Below, piece after piece: positions 29,977 to 37,700 of a stretch of 42,894 bases of DNA (within the stretch, counting starts at the first letter, position 1; the number at the start of each line of letters is the position of its first letter). A model generated the notes under the pieces. It was given only the letters and a program-made list of their open reading frames with translations. It did not search any database and was not told where the DNA came from. A program made the position numbers and the translations under genes. The stretch comes from DAISJM01 sp036821485 (GTDB lineage Bacteria > Verrucomicrobiota > Kiritimatiellia > CAIQIC01 > JAGNIJ01): the NCBI GenBank assembly GCA_036821485.1, contig DAISJM010000029.1, positions 1-42,894 on the forward strand. The letters run 5' to 3'.

Positions 29977-30744
29977 TTAGTCGAGCGAGATATGCTGCTC
30001 AATCTCTTCTTCGTCATCGTCTTCCTCGCCCATCGCCAGAACGTCCTTCTTGCGGAAGAACGGGCTGATGAACGCGTAGACGAATCCATAGGCGCAGATG
30101 GTCAACGCCGCCGCCGAGGCAAGATGTATCTTGCTGACAAAGATCAGCGACACCATCAGCAAGCAGGCCACGAAGAAGAGAGGGTTCTTTGTCGGTTTCG
30201 TATAGCGAACGTGCGAAACCTGCAGCACCGTGTAAGCCAGCACGGTCCCCCACACAAACGCCGCCAACGGGCCATGCACCAGGTCCAGCCATTCGGCGTC
30301 GATCGGCGTGGTCTCCATGAAGAAAACGGCCATGGCGATGAAGCCACCGTTAACCGTGATCGGCAAACCGAGAAATCCCTTCTGTCCGCGATCCGGGTCA
30401 ACCACGCGGAACCGGGAGAGGCGCGTCACGCCGGAAAGAACAATCGCGCCCGCAATCAGCAGGCCGAAAAGACCGTAGTGCTTCAGGGCCACGTAGTAGG
30501 CCAGGAACGCCGGCGCCAAACCGAAGGAGGTCATGTCGACAAAGGTGTCCATCTCTGCGCCGATAGCCGTGGTGCCCTTTAGGAGCCGGGCCAGCGTACC
30601 GTCAAGTCCGTCGAGGACCATGGAGAGCATGATGAGCTGGGATGCCTCGGCATATTGCCCGGCGGCGCTCATCATAAGGCTGAAGAAACCCGCGAGCAAA
30701 GCGCCCATGGTAAAGCTCATCGGAATGACTTGCCGCCATGTCAT
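29977..30744 (-). CDS. pssA: CDP-diacylglycerol-serine O-phosphatidyltransferase
   Basis: A 255-residue integral membrane enzyme that makes phosphatidylserine from CDP-diacylglycerol and serine. The CDP-alcohol phosphotransferase signature DG-x2-AR-x8-G-x3-D-x3-D is complete in the segment starting DGTLARLLKG (about residues 48-70). About seven hydrophobic helices follow the usual pattern, and GFLGLPITVNGG is typical of bacterial type II PssA. The C-terminus carries a strongly acidic cytoplasmic tail (GEEDDDEEEIEQ). Its ATG overlaps the psd stop by four bases (ATGA), so the two are translationally coupled and supply successive steps to phosphatidylethanolamine. Confidence 0.95.
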   Translation of the reverse strand: MTWRQVIPMSFTMGALLAGFFSLMMSAAGQYAEASQLIMLSMVLDGLDGTLARLLKGTTAIGAEMDTFVDMTSFGLAPAFLAYYVALKHYGLFGLLIAGAIVLSGVTRLSRFRVVDPDRGQKGFLGLPITVNGGFIAMAVFFMETTPIDAEWLDLVHGPLAAFVWGTVLAYTVLQVSHVRYTKPTKNPLFFVACLLMVSLIFVSKIHLASAAALTICAYGFVYAFISPFFRKKDVLAMGEEDDDEEEIEQHISLD

Positions 30745-31409
30745 GATGCGCCCCCCTTCTTCAGCATGGCAACCACCGTCTCACCGGCTCGCACACGGTC
30801 GCCCTTCTTGACTACTACCCGAACATCGGCCGCAGGGAAATACATGTCCAGCCGCGAACCGAACTTCATCATCCCGATCCGGTCGCCCTTGGCGAGCGAC
30901 TGATCCATGTCCAGCCAGTATACAACGCGCCGAACGATGGGACCAACGATCTGTTTGACGAGGCAACGGGTATCCGTCCCCTCCACAAGAATCGAGCTGT
31001 GCTCGTTGCGATCCGATGACGCATTCTGCATGGTCAGAAGATGCCATCCGGGGGTGTAGCTGAGGTGTTTGACCGTTCCGCCCATGGGTGTACGGTTGAC
31101 GTGGACATCGAACGGGCTGAGGAAAATGCTGACGCGAACCGTCTCTACGTTGAGGAACCGCTGCTCCTGAATGATCTCAACCTGCCGGATAAGGCCGTCC
31201 GCGCCCGCCACCAGCGCATTCGGGTCGGCCGGAACGGTACGCTCGGGATCGCGGAAGAAGTAGATCATGAACGCGCCGAGCACCACAAAAACGGACGCCA
31301 CGCCCGCTGCGGCACGCGGATGGCCGAAAGCGGCAATCAAGCCACCGGCCACCCCGGCAACAACCAAGGGCCCGATGATCAACGGCCAGCCATCTTTAAC
31401 GATCTTCAT
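30741..31409 (-). CDS. psd: phosphatidylserine decarboxylase, short type
   Basis: A 222-residue proenzyme of the short Psd group, which decarboxylates phosphatidylserine to phosphatidylethanolamine. Two hydrophobic N-terminal segments (about 9-29 and 36-52) anchor it in the membrane. VSIFLSPFDVHVNRTPMGG is the family core. MKFGSRLDMYFP holds the Gly184-Ser185 bond, where self-cleavage should create the pyruvoyl group. It is the first gene of the psd-pssA pair and overlaps pssA by four bases. GATAAT on the minus strand (31424-31429), 15 bases ahead of the ATG, may be its -10 box. Confidence 0.93.
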   Translation of the reverse strand: MKIVKDGWPLIIGPLVVAGVAGGLIAAFGHPRAAAGVASVFVVLGAFMIYFFRDPERTVPADPNALVAGADGLIRQVEIIQEQRFLNVETVRVSIFLSPFDVHVNRTPMGGTVKHLSYTPGWHLLTMQNASSDRNEHSSILVEGTDTRCLVKQIVGPIVRRVVYWLDMDQSLAKGDRIGMMKFGSRLDMYFPAADVRVVVKKGDRVRAGETVVAMLKKGGAS

Positions 31410-31768
31410 AGGTTTTTTGGGCGATTATCGGCCTGCCAGCTCCGCCCCAAGTACCGAGCATAGCCTTTTGGGCCGTCTGGGCAAACCGAAACGAATGGGC
31501 GGGAAAACTACCCAGAATTAACCTCCCTGAAAAGCACAATTTCGGCCCAATTCACTGCAAGCAAGCCATCGGCCTTTGTTTATTGGATTTACGCACCCTT
31601 TCAATCGGCTGCCGCACCCGACAACCCCGATTTGGGCCCGGCCTTGATTTTCCACCCGGACTTCAGTAAGCTTCTACCCGACGTGCGGCGGATGTAACTG
31701 AGCTGCGTGGTTGTAACCTTCTGTAAACCAGCCTGTTACACGTGTCCAAACGTCCAAGGAGATCGCCG
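31410..31768. other. 359-base divergent spacer without a gene
   Basis: No open frame with coding character is seen. On the right side TGTAAC occurs at 31693 and 31712, TGTAAA at 31722 and GTTACA at 31735. TTGTAA (31711-31716) and TGTTAC (31734-31739) are 17 bases apart and could be weak promoter boxes for the small gene at 31769. On the left side lies the possible -10 box of psd. No terminator or RNA gene was recognised. Confidence 0.5.
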
Positions 31769-31990
31769 ATGAAAGTGCCGCTTCGCAAGATCATGGCTGA
31801 ACAGAACATTAAGAAGATCAAGAAGCAACTCGAGGATATCGATGGCCTCGAGGCACAGTCCAAGAATGCGCCCATGGAGCGCACCGACGATACCTATCTT
31901 GCGGTGACCTATGAGGATCAGAAGCAGAAGCTCCTCAAGGAACTCGAGAAGCAGCAGAAGATCGTCGCCGAGGAATCGGCCAAGAAGTAA
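31769..31990 (+). CDS. small coiled-coil protein of unknown function
   Basis: A 73-residue, highly charged protein. It is rich in Lys, Glu and Gln with two helical, coiled-coil-like stretches (KIMAEQNIKKIKKQLEDIDG and DQKQKLLKELEKQQKIVAEE). There are no cysteines, no signal peptide and no membrane segment. AAGGAG seven bases before the ATG at 31769 is a strong ribosome site and decides this start over the GTG at 31742. I do not recognise the family. The gene is convergent with the S24/S26-type peptidase gene, two bases apart at the stops, and divergent from psd. Confidence 0.7.
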   Translation: MKVPLRKIMAEQNIKKIKKQLEDIDGLEAQSKNAPMERTDDTYLAVTYEDQKQKLLKELEKQQKIVAEESAKK

Positions 31991-31992
31991 TT

Positions 31993-32484
31993 CTAACGAC
32001 TTGGGCGCAACACCATCTGTTTCAGGACCGAGCCCAACCGCCGTAGCCGCCAACCCGTCACGCTTCGCCACGCCGCCCGTTTGCATGCCCACTTACCCGC
32101 GCGTGTATCCAATCGCCTGATATTCCCCGGAGCTGTCTGCACCAAGACCACAACCCCCAGCACATCCCCAGGTCGTACAGGCTCATCGGGTGCCTGCAAC
32201 CCATCCCCCTTCGTCAGCCATGCGCCATCGACCGTTTGGCCAATCACGCGGTGCAGCACCAACGTCCCGCCTGCGCCGCGCGCAAGAATGAGATCGCCAA
32301 ACCCAAAGGGTTCCACGCGTGACGGCCGAATCGTCACAACCTCCTCGCCTTTCAGGAACGGCCGCATGCTTCGACCTGTCACATGTACGCGCAGTTCGTA
32401 GCCACTCTCGATCAGGCTCTCGATCAGGCCGCGCACTTCGGCGGTGATATCCTCGCGGAATTCAATGATGTCGGAACCGCTCAT
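31993..32484 (-). CDS. S24/S26-type serine peptidase (signal-peptidase-like)
   Basis: A 163-residue protein with the peptidase S24/S26 fold. HVTGRSMRPFLKGEEVV (34-50) has the nucleophile Ser39 in the GxSMxPxL box. GFGDLILARG and VLHRVIG (His78) follow, and GDGLQAPDEPVRPGDVLGVV is the last conserved block. His after the box resembles SipW/ER-type signal peptidases more than the Lys type. No membrane helix precedes the active site, so it is probably cytosolic or loosely bound. The basic C-terminal tail is extra. Its ATG overlaps the stop of the HPr-kinase-like gene by four bases. A job in removing a leader from the 59-residue peptide encoded upstream is a reasonable inference. Confidence 0.75.
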   Translation of the reverse strand: MSGSDIIEFREDITAEVRGLIESLIESGYELRVHVTGRSMRPFLKGEEVVTIRPSRVEPFGFGDLILARGAGGTLVLHRVIGQTVDGAWLTKGDGLQAPDEPVRPGDVLGVVVLVQTAPGNIRRLDTRAGKWACKRAAWRSVTGWRLRRLGSVLKQMVLRPSR

Positions 32485-33392
32485 GGCAACGCCGCCGTAA
32501 AGTTGCGGATGAAATCGACCACACTGGGATCCGGCTTGAAATCCAGCGCGAAGAACGGAACGGTGGCCGTGAGCCGCTCGCAAACAGAGGTGATCCGAAT
32601 GATCAACTCCCGGTCGTACCAGGGAAGCGAGACAACCGGCATCAGTGACTCAAATGCCTCGCGGGGCGTGAGCGAGCGAACAGCATTCTCCGATCCATGG
32701 AACAGGAAGAATCCGGCTTTCATCGGCACGCACAGGTTCAGCGCCACCTCGGCATCCCCTGCCCACGGCGTGCCGTACATCTGAAAGGCACCTTCCTCGC
32801 GCCGGACGGCAATGCGATCATCGCTCAGGAGCTGCAGCTTGGGCACGTCGGGTCTCGCCAGAAACTGCCGCGAGATCGTGCTCTTGCCCGCGCGCGATCG
32901 CCCCGGAAAGATATAGCCGGCACCATCCAGGGCCATGCCGGCCGAATGCACCAGCACACCCTCGTGTGCAGCGTAGATGTACATGAGCAGGAGTTGGTCA
33001 AGCCGGTGCAGAATAGGATTCACCAGCCCAAGTACGCCCTGGTTATCGCGGACCAGCACGTCATCGCAATACACCACGCCACGGGTGAAGGAGGAATCCA
33101 TGCATGCGATCCACGCAGGAGGAAGCTTCACACCGCGCGGTGCCTGCGAAAGGCAATAGCCCTTCTCGCTGCGGAAAAGTTGCCAGGAGTCGCCGTCGAA
33201 CAGTTTTTCCATCCGGGATGTATCCGGAAGCCCACCCACCTGGAGATCGATCTCGACGCGAATGGAAGCTGCCACGGGTTCTGATTCAAGAAACGTGCGG
33301 TAGCATACCCATGGCTCGGGCAACACGGGAAGCTCCCGGCACCGAACGGCAAAGTGAATGCCCCCGATCTGGATGTGGGTTGCTGCGGACAT
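32481..33392 (-). CDS. HPr-kinase-like P-loop protein
   Basis: A 303-residue protein. The N-terminal 130 residues are not recognised. The second half looks like the HPr kinase/phosphorylase fold: EGVLVHSAGMALDGAGYIF leads into the Walker A loop GRSRAGKST (164-172), then LLSDDRIAVRRE as the Walker B-like acidic pair, and YGTPWAGD, which recalls the 'GTPW.G' segment of HprK-related proteins. Relatives of this kind accompany lasso-peptide and radical-SAM peptide clusters. Here it lies 41 bases after the small cysteine peptide and overlaps the S24/S26-type gene. It may phosphorylate or bind the peptide, or act as an ATP-dependent partner of the maturase. Confidence 0.7.
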   Translation of the reverse strand: MSAATHIQIGGIHFAVRCRELPVLPEPWVCYRTFLESEPVAASIRVEIDLQVGGLPDTSRMEKLFDGDSWQLFRSEKGYCLSQAPRGVKLPPAWIACMDSSFTRGVVYCDDVLVRDNQGVLGLVNPILHRLDQLLLMYIYAAHEGVLVHSAGMALDGAGYIFPGRSRAGKSTISRQFLARPDVPKLQLLSDDRIAVRREEGAFQMYGTPWAGDAEVALNLCVPMKAGFFLFHGSENAVRSLTPREAFESLMPVVSLPWYDRELIIRITSVCERLTATVPFFALDFKPDPSVVDFIRNFTAALP

Positions 33393-33433
33393 GGTTCACC
33401 CGCCCGCTGGGCTATCGGCCATCCGCCGGCTCA

Positions 33434-33613
33434 TCAGGAACCGACCGTGCTGACGCACGTTCCATTCGTACAAGGATTGCCGCCGAAGCCCGTACTGGCG
33501 GGCGACGTCTTGCAGCCGGTGGCAAGCACCTCGTCTGCGGCCAGACGAATGACACGCAGGTGCGGCTTGCTGTAAGGCTTCTTTTTCTGTTTGGCTTCTT
33601 CTTCCGGTTTCAT
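33434..33613 (-). CDS. 59-residue cysteine-containing peptide, putative RiPP precursor
   Basis: A small peptide whose N-terminal half is charged and leader-like (KPYSKPHLRVIRLAADEVLA). The C-terminal half is Gly/Ser/Thr/Asn-rich with three cysteines at 34, 48 and 53 (GCKTSPAS, NPCTNGTCVS). Such a change in composition is typical of a leader joined to a core. It directly follows a radical SAM/SPASM gene and overlaps its stop by four bases. GGGAG ten bases before the ATG at 33613 is a modest ribosome site; a longer frame from 33682 would lie inside the maturase. The likely cut is near LATG-C, or just before it. This is inferred from layout; I know no characterised product with this core. Confidence 0.7.
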   Translation of the reverse strand: MKPEEEAKQKKKPYSKPHLRVIRLAADEVLATGCKTSPASTGFGGNPCTNGTCVSTVGS

Positions 33614-34782
33614 GTTCCCGGCGCTCCCAAAACGACTGCCCTCGACAACATAGTAGTATACCTCAGTTGTGCCACTTCGCATAGATACTTCGACTTGATA
33701 TGCGAGGCGCCATTCTCCAGGTCAAACAAGGCCGGGCACCCGCTGCAGATCGGCTGCTTGTCGCAACGATTGCATTCATGGTCGGCCGGGGCGGGCACCT
33801 CCCGAACGCGTCCAATAACCTGCCACGCCGAAGCAAACCCACGTTCGAGCACGCTGCAGCGATAACCGGGCGTCAACACACAGGGCTGCAGAAAGCCATA
33901 GGGGTCGATGTGAAAGCCCGTCAACCCGGCGCCACAGGTGTACAACTGCGGCGAGACTCCCCGCTTCTGAAAGCGCCGGTAGGCATCGCGCAGGGCGGTC
34001 ACGCGCCGGTCATTGGAACATTCGATGTCCACCGCGACCTGTGGATCGACACGCAGTTCCAGCGGCGCACGCTCCGCCGCGCGCAACGCATCATCCTCCG
34101 CCACAACACCACAACACGGCGCGGGCGAGCGGTGATCGCTGCCGGGCAAACAGGGGAAAACCGCCGAATCCAGGCGCCAGGAACAGCCCAACGACTCCGC
34201 CAGCTTCTCCATGGCGTGATACTCGTGAACATTCACCGTCATCAGGATCGTCTTGAGGCCCGTTTTGACTTTCCGATCCAGCAAGCGGTGCACCCCCGCC
34301 ATGGCGCGCTCGAACGAGCCGCGAACACCCGTAACACGATCATGCGTTTCCGGGCTCGCGCCGTAGATGCTTGCCTCCACGAGCGTCGGCGGGAGATCCG
34401 CCATCAGCGCGGCGATCCGGTCATCCAGAAGCGTCGCGTTGGTGAAGACCGCCGTGAGAATTCCCCGCTCGCGCGCACGGGTGTAGATCTCCGCAAAGTC
34501 ATCGCGCAGCAGGGGCTCACCTCCCGTGATCAACAACTCCAGGCACTGCGCATCGGCCATCTCGTCAATGATGCGCAACCACTCGGACGTGGTGAGTTCG
34601 CGAGTGCCCGCGGCATGGTGAGTTCGTCGATCGCCAAGATAGCAGTGCACGCATTTCAGGTTGCAGCGATGGGTGGGTTCCATGCTGCCGGTACAGGGGA
34701 TTCGGTCCTTCGCAATACGGCGACGGAGTCCATCCATGAATTCCCGATCGCTCAGTTGGGACATGTCGCCCGCGGAAACCAT
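33610..34782 (-). CDS. radical SAM/SPASM peptide maturase
   Basis: A 390-residue radical SAM enzyme. HRCNLKCVHCYLG contains the 4Fe-4S-binding CxxxCxxC (Cys40, 44, 47), LLITGGEPLLRDDF is the GGEP SAM-binding motif, and TAVFTNATLL follows as usual. The C-terminal SPASM region supplies cysteines for auxiliary clusters: YTCGAGLTGFHIDPYGFLQP, then ECNRCDKQPICSGCPALFD and KYLCEVA. SPASM enzymes commonly build thioether, C-C or other cross-links in ribosomal peptides. It starts one base after the stop of the giant DUF11/C25 gene and overlaps the small cysteine peptide gene by four bases. The ATG at 34782 is preferred (GAGG about ten bases upstream); one at 34764 is possible. Confidence 0.93.
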   Translation of the reverse strand: MVSAGDMSQLSDREFMDGLRRRIAKDRIPCTGSMEPTHRCNLKCVHCYLGDRRTHHAAGTRELTTSEWLRIIDEMADAQCLELLITGGEPLLRDDFAEIYTRARERGILTAVFTNATLLDDRIAALMADLPPTLVEASIYGASPETHDRVTGVRGSFERAMAGVHRLLDRKVKTGLKTILMTVNVHEYHAMEKLAESLGCSWRLDSAVFPCLPGSDHRSPAPCCGVVAEDDALRAAERAPLELRVDPQVAVDIECSNDRRVTALRDAYRRFQKRGVSPQLYTCGAGLTGFHIDPYGFLQPCVLTPGYRCSVLERGFASAWQVIGRVREVPAPADHECNRCDKQPICSGCPALFDLENGASHIKSKYLCEVAQLRYTTMLSRAVVLGAPGT

Positions 34783-34783
34783 C

Positions 34784-37700
34784 TCACTTGATCCTCAGAG
34801 CAGGATCGCCAAGGAGGTTGTAGATGTACAGCATGTAACGTTCTTCGGGGTTGGTGCCATACCCCTCCATCGCGCGGCCCACCACCTCGCCCAGCACCGT
34901 CTCCCCCTCCTCATACCGCGCTCTCAAGTACCCCTCATCCAACCGCTTCGCCAAATCATTCATCGACAGTCCCGTCGGCGCCCACACCGCCACCGCTCCC
35001 CCTCCCTCCCTCATCACCAGCGCCTCTCCCAAGCAATCAAATCCCGGCAACGAATACCGCCCCGCCGCGCACGTCAACGCCAGCACCACCGGCAGCTTCT
35101 CCCCATTCGTCAGCCCACCCACATCCCCGCTCGTCACCAAACCCTCCGCCGTAAATCGGTCCAATCCACCATGCCCAAGATAGTTCACCAGGCTCAACCC
35201 GCTGTTCCACAGCGTCGTCAACTGGCTCCTCGCTCCGCTCAACCCCAGCTCCGACAGGTACACCCGGTTCTTCACATACCCACCCGGTATCCACCCGCCC
35301 AGCGCGTCACTGTCCTCCTCGAACTTCCCTCCCTCATCCCCATCATCCGCCACCAGCCCCACCTGTGTCTCCCACCCCCCACTCGCCGCCTCATATCCCT
35401 TGATCTTCCCTATCACCGCCGTCAGTTCCCCCGTCGTCAGCACCGGCAACCGCCCCACCATCACCTCCGGTACCCCATCATCCCCCTCCACATCCCCATA
35501 CCACCCGTCCGACTCAAACAACCCGTGCGGGGTACTCACCACCTTCGGCGGCACCACGTTGTCTCCATACCCCTTGTAATCCTTGTAGTCGTACGTCCCA
35601 TCTCCCACCAGCACCACATACCGCGGCGCTTCCTCCCAGTACGCATACGCATATCTCACGAATGCCTTGATCGCGTAGGGACTGGCCACCCCATACCCGA
35701 ACGCATCGTAGATCTCTTCCAGCGTCACCACCTTCGTGCTGTACCCCTGTCCTTCCCGGTATGCCGCCAGTTCTTCCGCCGCTGCCTTCAACTCCTCCAC
35801 CGTGATCACCACGTACTCGCCCCGGTTCCCCCAACTTGTCAGTCCGCTCACATCCCCCGCCGCCACCACCGCAGGCTCCTCCAGCACCCCCGGCACAAAG
35901 GCCACGTAGTTCCGACTCCCGTCTGTCGGCATGAAGCTCACACGGTAGTCCCCCTCCACTCCATCCACCCTCACCCCCCTCACCACCTTCGGCCCTGCCG
36001 CATCGCCCACATCCACCACCGCGATCCGCGGACTCGTAAATCCTGAAATCGTCACCACCGGATGCCCGTCTCCTCTCATCCGGAGTTCGTCTTCCTTCGC
36101 GCGATAATACCGCGCGTAGTTCACTTCGATGTCTTCCACGTACACCAGGCTGTACGGCACCTCACCCCCCAGCACCGCCTTCACCGTCACCGTGTTCGCC
36201 CCCTCCACCAGCAACGCCTGATCTACCACCTGCTCCACCGTCCGCCACTCTTCTCCGCTCCACACCTCTTCCCCGATCTGCGTCCCGTTCAGCCACACCA
36301 CCGCGTGGTGTTCGTCCGCCACTCCGCTCTTCGTTCCTCCCAGCAGCTTCACCTTCACGATCGCTGTCCGGTGATCCTTCCTCACCCCGTTCAACTCCAC
36401 CTCAAAGTCTCTTTGGTCCCACCCGTCCACTCCCGCCGACAGGTAGTCCCACAGCCACACATCCGCTTCCGCGTCGCTGAACAGCGCCGGCGCTGAATAG
36501 TGGTTCTCTTCCGCCTTCGCCACGTCCCGGTACGTCGGGTTCCCCGCGCTCGGTGCCGGGTTCCCTCCCCACACCGTCCCCACACCCCCGTTCTGCCCGT
36601 ATCCCACCCCGTACATGTTCTCGTCCGAATAGATGCTCTCCAGCCCTTCCCCGTAGAAGTACATCCCTCGCCCGTTGCTCCCCGCCGGCAGGTACCCCAC
36701 CCGCACCCCCTCCTTCCTCAGCTCCAGGTACCCCTTCGACAGCATCTCCCCCACGTACGCTTCCGGCAGCGCCAGCACTGTCGCCAGCTCTTCCCGTCTT
36801 ACGTACTTCATCCCCGTCTCCGTCACCCCCACCTTCCCCAGGTTCCCTTCGTCCATCAGGCTCAAGCTCTTCGTCTGCTCCACGCTCTCGCTTCGTGCTG
36901 CAGCCCGCGCCGCCTTCTCCGCGCTCTCGCTCTTCGCCGTCCGGCTATAGCTCGCCGGTGCATTGTTCTTCAGCGTCAGCTTCTTTACCCCCGCCTTCAT
37001 CGTCACCGCGTATGGCCCGTACCGCGTCTTCCGTCCACCGTTCTCCACTTCTTCGATCCAGTACCGGTACGTCTGCCCGCTCTTCGCTCCCCCGTCCACC
37101 AGCCGGTACACGCCGCCCTGTTCCGCCACCACCAATCCCGGCAGCAGCCGGCTGTTTACCTGCACCACGCCCCCGTCTTCCACCTCCCGGTACACGTTGA
37201 ATCCCACCGTCCCCACTTCCAACGCCGTCTCCCACTCCAACCCCAACACCCCTCCCTCCTCAAACCCCTTCACCCCCGTCACCACCACCAGCGTCGGTCG
37301 AGGAGTCAGCGTCACACTCCCTTGATCATTCGTCGTGGTCACTTCGATCTGCCGCCGACCGCTTGCCACAGCCAAATTCGTAATCGTGATCCCCGCCCAC
37401 GCGTCGTCGTTCGTCACGCGCGCACGCAGCGTCAATGATGCGCTTCCACTGACCGCCACGGTACCCACGGTCCACACACCGCTGATGCGGTCATACGCAC
37501 CCGAACTTGCAACCGAGTTACTGTACGTCATGCCCACAGGCAGAACGTCGGTGATCTTCACACCACGCGCTTCATCCGGCCCCTTGTTCGTCACGGTGAT
37601 GTAATACTCCACCAGCGCACCCACGGTCGGTGTGGCATTGTTGACACTCTTGTTCACTACGAGGTCTGCCCGCGCAACCCGATCTGTGGCGAAGGCGTTC

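Noticed and set aside
31410..31768. An RNA gene or riboswitch in the psd upstream spacer
   Set aside because: I found no cloverleaf, conserved riboswitch core or strong hairpin with a T-run by eye; a covariance-model search would be needed to claim one.
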